A DNA stretch of 38,246 nucleotides, taken from Clostridia bacterium. GTDB taxonomy: Bacteria; Bacillota; Clostridia; Oscillospirales; CAG-272. Positions 33,532 to 38,246 of the stretch are shown piece by piece; positions within the stretch are counted from its first letter, which is position 1; each line of letters opens with the position of its first letter. The notes beneath the pieces were generated by a model. The model made no database searches and was not told the origin of the DNA. It saw only the letters and a program-made list of their open reading frames with translations. The DNA is taken from positions 1 through 38,246 of the forward strand of contig JAFTMG010000067.1 in the NCBI GenBank assembly GCA_017452525.1, in the 5' to 3' direction. The position numbers and the translations under genes were made by a program.

Positions 33532-34347
33532 ATGCCTACCGAAATCAACCCTAATTCCCTTGAATCCATCTGCGCCTCGCTGGCGTACGCCCTTGGCATC
33601 GAGCCCCCCGCGCACGCCGCCGCCCCCTCGCCCGAGCTGGTTGCCTATATCGATGAGGCGTTCGGCGGCAAAAAGGCGGACCGCCTCGTCATGTATAATC
33701 CCGACGCCGTAGCGCATTGGCTGTATGAAAAATATCCGGGACTCTTTGCCGAGGCAGTCTCCCATGCCGATGTTCAGCTGCCTCTGCACTGTATGATGCC
33801 CTCGGTCACCCCCGTCAACTTCGGCACCATGTATACCGGTGCCGCTCCCGCCGTTCACGGTATTCAGAAATACGCCAAGCCGGTGATCAGGATCGACACC
33901 TTTTTCGACGCGCTCCTGCGCGCGGGCAAGAAGCCCGTCATCCTCGCCGTGCCCACCTGCAGTATGGGCATGATCTTCCGCGAGCGTGAGATGGATTACG
34001 TTCTTTGTAAGACGTGGGACGAGGTCAATGCCAAGGCGGCGAAGATCCTGGTCGAGGATCAGTATGACGTCGTCATCATCTACAACGGCAACTACGATTC
34101 CCGTATGCATAAGACCGGCCCCGAGAGCATCGAGTCGCTGGGCGAGCTGCGCCACAACGTCCGTGCCTTTGCCATGTTCTCCGAAATGGTCAAGGAGCTG
34201 TGGGGTCACCACAACACCTTCATGGGCTTTGCCATGGACCACGGCTGTCACGAGATCGACGGCGGCGCGGGGGCACACGGTCTCGATATGTCGGAGGATA
34301 TCAACATCCTGCATATGTATAAGGCGTATCCCGCAACCGAGGTATGA
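33532..34347 (+). CDS. Alkaline-phosphatase-superfamily phosphodiesterase-like enzyme
   Basis: The 271-residue protein has MMPSVTPVNFGTMYTGAAPA followed by VHGI, the nucleophile region of nucleotide pyrophosphatase/phosphodiesterase-type members. YNGNYDSRMHKTGPES supplies an Asp-His pair and FAMDHGCHEID the Asp-His-His set for the two metals. It is shorter than most members, and the N-terminal metal-binding Asp is probably in YNPDA (about residue 57-61). No signal peptide is seen. The stop overlaps the AraC start by 4 nt (ATGA). The substrate is unknown. Confidence 0.8.
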   Translation: MPTEINPNSLESICASLAYALGIEPPAHAAAPSPELVAYIDEAFGGKKADRLVMYNPDAVAHWLYEKYPGLFAEAVSHADVQLPLHCMMPSVTPVNFGTMYTGAAPAVHGIQKYAKPVIRIDTFFDALLRAGKKPVILAVPTCSMGMIFREREMDYVLCKTWDEVNAKAAKILVEDQYDVVIIYNGNYDSRMHKTGPESIESLGELRHNVRAFAMFSEMVKELWGHHNTFMGFAMDHGCHEIDGGAGAHGLDMSEDINILHMYKAYPATEV

Positions 34348-35201
34348 AGGTCTACAGGACAGAGGAGCTGATCGAGAAAGGGAAGAGCCTGCATATCTTT
34401 GCGAGTAAGCGGTGTGACAGACCCGAGCCGACGCATATTCATGATTTTATTGAGATCATCTATGTCAAGTCGGGCGAGGCAGAGGAATGTGTAGACGGGG
34501 TGAGCTATCATGTCCGCCATGGAGATGTGATCTTCATCAACTACGGAAGTACCCATTCCTTTATCCCCTGCGGCGAGTATGCCTATATCAATATCTGCTT
34601 TTCGCCCGAGGTGGTGGGCGATGCCATCGTCACCGCCGAAAATGCTTTTTCACTTCTCTCACTAACTGCGTTTAACGAGATGCGCAGTGAGTCGTGCGGC
34701 GGTGTTATTTCCTTTTTTGGCGGCGAACGGCGGGAGGTCGAGGAGATTCTTTCGGCCATGTTGCGGGAATATCGGGACAAGCCGACGGCGTGGGGAACGG
34801 TGACAGAGAACTATCTGAATATTCTCATTACCAAAATGCTTCGGAAAACACAGTACGGCATGGACGGTGAGGAGATGGACGATATGTGGCGCTCGCTTTC
34901 GGAGTATATCGATCAAAATCTCAACGCCGAGCTGACACTTTCCGCACTGGCGCAGAAGTGTTTTTACAATCCTTCCTATTTCAGCCGTGTGTTCAAGGAA
35001 AAATTCCGCATGTCGCCTGTTGAATATGTCACGCGCAAAAGGCTTGACCGCGCGGTGACGCTTCTGTGTGAGAGTGAACTTTCGGTGGACGAGATCAGTG
35101 AGCGGGCGGGCTTTTCCGACCGACGCACCTTTTACCATGCCTTCTCCAAATACATCGGTGCCTCCCCCTCCGATTACCGACGGGGCAAAAGTAAAAAATA
35201 A
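34344..35201 (+). CDS. AraC-family transcriptional regulator
   Basis: The 285-residue protein has an N-terminal cupin (HIHDFIEIIYVKSGEAEE, then HGDVIFINYGSTHSF) and a C-terminal double helix-turn-helix from about residue 185 (LTLSALAQKCFYNPSYFSRV, then VDEISERAGFSDRRTFYHAF). The cupin suggests binding of a sugar-like or small effector. It is translationally coupled to the upstream AlkP-type gene and lies directly before the ADP-ribosylglycohydrolase promoter, so it may control the HAD-M20 operon, the next gene, or both. Confidence 0.92.
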   Translation: MKVYRTEELIEKGKSLHIFASKRCDRPEPTHIHDFIEIIYVKSGEAEECVDGVSYHVRHGDVIFINYGSTHSFIPCGEYAYINICFSPEVVGDAIVTAENAFSLLSLTAFNEMRSESCGGVISFFGGERREVEEILSAMLREYRDKPTAWGTVTENYLNILITKMLRKTQYGMDGEEMDDMWRSLSEYIDQNLNAELTLSALAQKCFYNPSYFSRVFKEKFRMSPVEYVTRKRLDRAVTLLCESELSVDEISERAGFSDRRTFYHAFSKYIGASPSDYRRGKSKK

Positions 35202-35225
35202 CGACAAAAAAGTAAAAATCGAGTA

Positions 35226-35278
35226 TTGAAAAAGCCTCCTTGATAAGATATACTGAAGGTATCTTATTAAGGAGGTTT
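35226..35278 (+). promoter_or_regulatory. Promoter overlapped by a 19-bp inverted repeat that includes the ribosome binding site
   Basis: TTGAAA (35226-35231), a 17-nt spacer and TATACT (35249-35254) form a sigma-A promoter with a start near 35261. An inverted repeat has its left arm at 35232-35250 (with CCTCCTT) and its right arm at 35260-35278 (with AAGGAGG at 35269-35275), 17 of 19 positions pairing, loop 9 nt. The left arm lies upstream of the predicted start, so only read-through RNA would hide the ribosome binding site. The repeat could also be a repressor operator covering the -10. Confidence 0.75.
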
Positions 35279-35282
35279 CCCT

Positions 35283-36743
35283 ATGAATAAAAATGTAAAA
35301 ATAAAGCTCAACGCCGCGGCATTCCGCGATAAGGTCTACGCCTGCTGGATCGGCAAGAACATCGGCGGTACCATGGGCACCCCCTACGAGGGCAAGCGCG
35401 AGTATCTGGATATCCGCGGCTTCTCCACCGCCGAGGGTGTGGTGCTCCCCAATGACGACCTCGACCTGCAGCTGGTCTGGCTTCATGCCGTTGAGCAGCT
35501 CGGTCCCCGTGCCATCAACGCGGCAACGCTGGGCGAGTTCTGGCTCAGCTTCATCGTCCCGCATTGGAACGAATACGGCATCGGCAAAAACAATATGACC
35601 CGCGGTCTGCTCCCCCCGCTCGCGGGCGATTATGAAAACAATTGGCGTGATTCCAACGGCGCGTGGATCCGTACCGAGGTCTGGGCATGTATGGCGCCCG
35701 GCTGCCCCGATATTGCCGCCAAATACGCCATGGAGGACGCCAAGGTCGACCACGGTGCGGGGGAGGGCACCTTTGCCGCCGCCTTCGTTGCCGCCATGCA
35801 GGCAGCCGCCTTCGTCATTCCCGACCTGCGCAAGTGTATCGACATCGGCCTCTCCAAGATCCCCGCGGACAGCCGCATGGCAGACAGTATCCGCCTCGTC
35901 CTCGAATGCTACGACGCGGGCAAGACCTCCCGTGAGACCCGCGATACCGTTCTTGCCCGCAATGCCGACATCGGCGACGGCTGGTTTGAGGCACCCTCCA
36001 ACGTGGCTTATACCGTGCTCGGTCTGCTCTACGGCGAGGGCGATTTCAAGCGCTCGATGATCGAGGCGCTCAACTGCGGTGACGATACCGACTGCACCGG
36101 CGCCACCGTGGGCGCGACCCTCGGTATTCTCGGCGGCACCGCCGCCATCCCCGACGACTGGGCGAAGCACATCGGCGACGATATCATCACCGTCTCGGTC
36201 AACCGCGCCGGTACCTGCCGCGTCCCCTCTACCTGCACCAAGCTGACCGACCGCGTGATCGCGCAGACGCCCCACGTCCTTTTTGCCAACGATGCCTTCG
36301 TGGCGCTGACCGAGGGCGAGGACGTGATCCCCGAGAATGCCGAGGAGATCATTCGCGGCAGCGTCACCTGCGCCGCTCTGACCGAATATACCACGCATTT
36401 TGAGTATCCCTTTGCGATCGCCGACGTCACGCTCGACCGCGCCCCCGACATTGAGCCGATGGGCGAGATCCGCGTGAGCGTCAAGGTGACCAACCGCCGC
36501 GCCGTGCTGGACAATAAGCCCTATTGCCTCACCGCACGTTGGTGGCTGCCCGAGGGCTTCTCGGTGAAGGGCAGGCAGACGGCGGTACTCTTCCACAAGA
36601 ACAGCCACAACGACGGCAGCTGCACGCTGGAATACACCCTGACTGCCGGCGAGACCGTTGCCGCCACCAACCGCTGTGTGCTGGAGCTCGTTGCAGAGGG
36701 ACGCCCCGCGCCCATGTATATTCCCGTCACCCTGCTTGGCTGA
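35283..36743 (+). CDS. ADP-ribosylglycohydrolase-family protein
   Basis: The 486-residue protein has the ARH/DraG fold in its first 300 residues. GKNIGGTMGTPYEG and NDDLDLQLVW give the first metal cluster; LNCGDDTDCTGATVGATLGI gives the second. The C-terminal 170 residues look like an added beta-rich domain (EIRVSVKVTNRRAVLDNKPY). Members remove ADP-ribose from proteins or hydrolyse related N-glycosides; many bacterial ones of this length are thought to act on small metabolites. The ATG is 7 nt after AAGGAGG within the inverted repeat. No ADP-ribosyltransferase is nearby, which favours a metabolic role. Confidence 0.9.
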   Translation: MNKNVKIKLNAAAFRDKVYACWIGKNIGGTMGTPYEGKREYLDIRGFSTAEGVVLPNDDLDLQLVWLHAVEQLGPRAINAATLGEFWLSFIVPHWNEYGIGKNNMTRGLLPPLAGDYENNWRDSNGAWIRTEVWACMAPGCPDIAAKYAMEDAKVDHGAGEGTFAAAFVAAMQAAAFVIPDLRKCIDIGLSKIPADSRMADSIRLVLECYDAGKTSRETRDTVLARNADIGDGWFEAPSNVAYTVLGLLYGEGDFKRSMIEALNCGDDTDCTGATVGATLGILGGTAAIPDDWAKHIGDDIITVSVNRAGTCRVPSTCTKLTDRVIAQTPHVLFANDAFVALTEGEDVIPENAEEIIRGSVTCAALTEYTTHFEYPFAIADVTLDRAPDIEPMGEIRVSVKVTNRRAVLDNKPYCLTARWWLPEGFSVKGRQTAVLFHKNSHNDGSCTLEYTLTAGETVAATNRCVLELVAEGRPAPMYIPVTLLG

Positions 36744-36778
36744 AAATGTAAATAAAGTGTGAAAAAATGCGAAATCAG

Positions 36779-36807
36779 GTGACAAAGCGGGGATTTTGTT
36801 GTACAAT
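36779..36807 (+). promoter_or_regulatory. Sigma-A promoter of the 73-residue protein gene
   Basis: GTGACA (36779-36784), a 17-nt spacer and TACAAT (36802-36807). Confidence 0.65.
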
Positions 36808-36840
36808 AAGGGTACAAATACATGTTGGGAGGATTTTCTC

Positions 36841-37062
36841 ATGACTTGGTTTAACAGACAGAGCCGTCTGGTGCAGATCATTCTGCTCCTCATCCCCGGT
36901 GTCAACTGGATCACCGAGCTGCTCGTTCGTTGGGGCACGTTCCTCAAGAAGGGCGGTCTGATCCGTCTGGTCGTTTGCATTCTGGTCACCTTCTTCGGTC
37001 TTGCCTTCGGTTGGATCGACCTGATCTGGGTGCTTCTCTTTAAGAGACTGATCCTGCAGTAA
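36841..37062 (+). CDS. Small two-helix membrane protein
   Basis: The 73-residue protein has two hydrophobic segments (about 9-26 and 40-66) and few charged residues apart from RWGTFLKKGG between them. The ATG at 36841 follows TTGGGAGG; an earlier in-frame TTG at 36796 falls within the promoter. It has its own promoter and a very strong terminator, so it is a real small gene. I recognise no family. Confidence 0.75.
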   Translation: MTWFNRQSRLVQIILLLIPGVNWITELLVRWGTFLKKGGLIRLVVCILVTFFGLAFGWIDLIWVLLFKRLILQ

Positions 37063-37069
37063 CGCAGAA

Positions 37070-37111
37070 ACAAACGTGACCGATGCCTCGGCATCGGTCA
37101 CGTTTGTTTTG
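37070..37111. terminator. Bidirectional terminator between convergent genes
   Basis: A perfect 18-bp stem joins 37070-37087 to 37090-37107 (ACAAACGTGACC at the outer end), with TTTTGTG on the plus side and TTTCTGC on the minus side. It serves both the 73-residue gene and the minus-strand PHP gene. Confidence 0.9.
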
Positions 37112-37125
37112 TGATAGGGCGCCGC

Positions 37126-37959
37126 TTATCCCAGCCTGCGCTCCTTGATGGTGAAATATTCCTCCTCGGTCACCCCGTTGAAAACGGGAATGGCGTGCTT
37201 GCCGCCGCAGCCGCTCATGGGGCCGGTGTGGTCGGTGCCGCCGCAATGATAGAGTCTGTACGTTTCTGCCGCCTCCATGGCAAGCTGTGGGGTATCATCC
37301 CGCAGGCTTGGGTGGCAGACCTCAATGCCGTTGAGTCCCATGTCGATCAGTGCCGGGACGTAGTGGGTCTGGTTATTGGGGTGTGCCAGCGCGGCAATGC
37401 CGCCCGCGGCGCGCACGGTGCGGATGACCTGCTCGGCGGAGGCGCTTTTCGGCTTATGGATCAGCGTTTCGGGTGCTTTGAAGACGTCCGCCCGCAGATT
37501 TTCGGGGATGGGGATCCGCTTGGCGCGGTAGGCGTTGAGGACCGAATCGATGCAGATCCACGCCCCCTCACCGCAAACACCGCAGACGTCGTCCCATGTG
37601 ATGCCGTCGATGACGCCGATGCTCCTGCCGTACTCCACGCATTTGCGGGTGTATTCGGAATAGAGCTCCACGCGCTCGCGGACGAAGGCGCGCAGGACGG
37701 GGGAGTCCATGTCGTAGTCCAGCGCCACCAGATGGAGATTGACCTTGTCGTATTCGCCATAAAACTCAATGCCGGAGAGCACGTCCACACCGCCCTCCCG
37801 TTCGGCATGGCGCATCATTTCCCGCACGCCGCCGTCCGTCTCATGGTCGGTGAGCGCCAGGGCGCGGTAGCCGAGAGATTTGCCGATCAGCACGAGCTGG
37901 GCAGGCGTAAACTGCGCGTCGGAATAGGTGGAGTGAAGATGCAGATTGGCGTATTTCAT
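37126..37959 (-). CDS. PHP-domain metal-dependent phosphoesterase
   Basis: The 277-residue protein has the PHP motifs: NLHLHSTYSDA (motif I), ALTDHETDGG (II), SGIEFYGEY (III), a later ALAHPNNQTHY (His of motif IV) and GGTDHTGP. It resembles the YciV/TrpH-type phosphatases that cleave nucleotide or oligonucleotide phosphates. Reading on the minus strand, the start at 37959 follows CGGAGGTCACC; an upstream in-frame ATG at 38019 lies in the promoter. It is the only minus-strand gene in the window. Confidence 0.92.
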   Translation of the reverse strand: MKYANLHLHSTYSDAQFTPAQLVLIGKSLGYRALALTDHETDGGVREMMRHAEREGGVDVLSGIEFYGEYDKVNLHLVALDYDMDSPVLRAFVRERVELYSEYTRKCVEYGRSIGVIDGITWDDVCGVCGEGAWICIDSVLNAYRAKRIPIPENLRADVFKAPETLIHKPKSASAEQVIRTVRAAGGIAALAHPNNQTHYVPALIDMGLNGIEVCHPSLRDDTPQLAMEAAETYRLYHCGGTDHTGPMSGCGGKHAIPVFNGVTEEEYFTIKERRLG

Positions 37960-37990
37960 GGTGACCTCCGTTGGTGATTTGATTGGTTTT

Positions 37991-38019
37991 ATTGTAGCAT
38001 CCGCCGAAGGATGTGTCAA
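37991..38019 (-). promoter_or_regulatory. Sigma-A promoter of the PHP gene
   Basis: On the minus strand, TTGACA (38019-38014), a 17-nt spacer and TACAAT (37996-37991). Confidence 0.85.
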
Positions 38020-38088
38020 GTATCCCGCACGGATTTTGTCTTGGATCGTTACGTCGGAGGACTGTTTTTTATATCAAAATAATGAATA

Positions 38089-38246
38089 AATTTGAGGGTG
38101 GCGGATGTTGGTGATCTTCAAATTGGGGTTTGTCGGGGTGTTGGTAGAAACAGAACAACCGCCATGCGGCACCCTTCTTGTAGGGACCGGCGTCCCCGAC
38201 GGTCCGTTTACGGACGGTTTGTGATCGCCAAACCCTTGTGGGATGG
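38089..38246. repeat. Repeat-rich intergenic end of the window
   Basis: GGGGTTTGTCGGGGTGTTGGTA (about 38127-38148; bases differ slightly) resembles the reverse complement of the tail of repeat copy 1 (about 104-128). Further on, GGACCG (38184-38189) pairs with CGGTCC (38200-38205), and GTCCGT-TT-ACGGAC (38202-38215) forms a second small hairpin. No gene is seen from 38020 to the end. Confidence 0.5.

Noticed and set aside
30976..34314. Very long open frame on the minus strand (over 1100 codons)
   Set aside because: It lies opposite four well-supported plus-strand genes, has no family motifs and a composition typical of a codon-bias shadow in GC-rich genes.
34662..37094. 810-codon minus-strand open frame
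   Set aside because: Antisense to the AraC, ADP-ribosylglycohydrolase and small membrane protein genes and through their promoters; a shadow frame.

Overview
The window looks like a chromosomal stretch of an uncultured anaerobic Firmicute of the Clostridia, possibly a gut Oscillospirales or Christensenellales relative. Reasons: gram-positive-type ribosome binding sites (AAGGAGG) before nearly every gene, textbook sigma-A promoters that almost all have 17-nt spacers, moderately high GC, and Clostridia-typical families (LicD, DUF4886, AEC, CocE/NonD, ADP-ribosylglycohydrolase). Taxonomy below class is a guess. No rRNA, tRNA, CRISPR array, IS element or phage gene was seen.

Region 1 (about 250-13,800) is a surface-glycopolymer locus read from a promoter at 252-280. 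It holds a PLP aminotransferase, an initiating sugar-phosphate transferase, a Wzy-like polymerase, a Wzx-like flippase and an acyl-activation trio (carrier protein, hexapeptide acyltransferase, adenylate-forming ligase). Then comes an AT-rich phosphocholine cassette: LicD, a three-domain wHTH-LicC-LicA protein, a 39-residue membrane peptide and an SSS symporter. An ATP-grasp ligase follows. No glycosyltransferase besides the initiating enzyme is present. Two gene 3' ends without bodies are visible: an ATP-grasp C-terminus at 2418-2503 and a dTDP-glucose 4,6-dehydratase C-terminus at 12313-12414. They read as recombination scars around swapped-in modules.

Region 2 (13,800-16,660) is a LysR regulator and a TRAP-type large permease with a small two-helix partner. 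The same 17-nt box lies before both transcription units. Region 3 (16,720-17,380) has no gene and is filled by a huge imperfect inverted repeat with arms near 290 bp, whose outer parts match a dispersed hairpin repeat also found at the window start.

Region 4 (17,430-21,560) has a NahK-like sugar kinase, a glycerophosphodiesterase, and a membrane-bound UDP-sugar 4,6-dehydratase (PglF/CapD type) behind an attenuator-like leader. The dehydratase could feed the aminotransferase of region 1, and the phosphodiesterase could free choline for the phosphocholine cassette.

Region 5 (21,634-25,603) is the best candidate for a little-described system: a self-contained two-gene unit of a 1006-residue membrane protein with Rossmann/TrkA-like and RyR-like domains, overlapping a metallophosphoesterase gene.

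Region 6 (25,645-38,019) holds small metabolic units: CocE-type hydrolase, AEC transporter, DUF4886 and a second metallophosphoesterase; a four-helix membrane protein; HAD phosphatase, M20 peptidase, a propeller-like unknown, an AlkP-superfamily enzyme and an AraC regulator; an ADP-ribosylglycohydrolase whose ribosome binding site lies in a 19-bp inverted repeat overlapping its promoter; a 73-residue membrane protein; and, on the minus strand, a PHP phosphoesterase. The last 230 bases are repeat-rich and gene-free.
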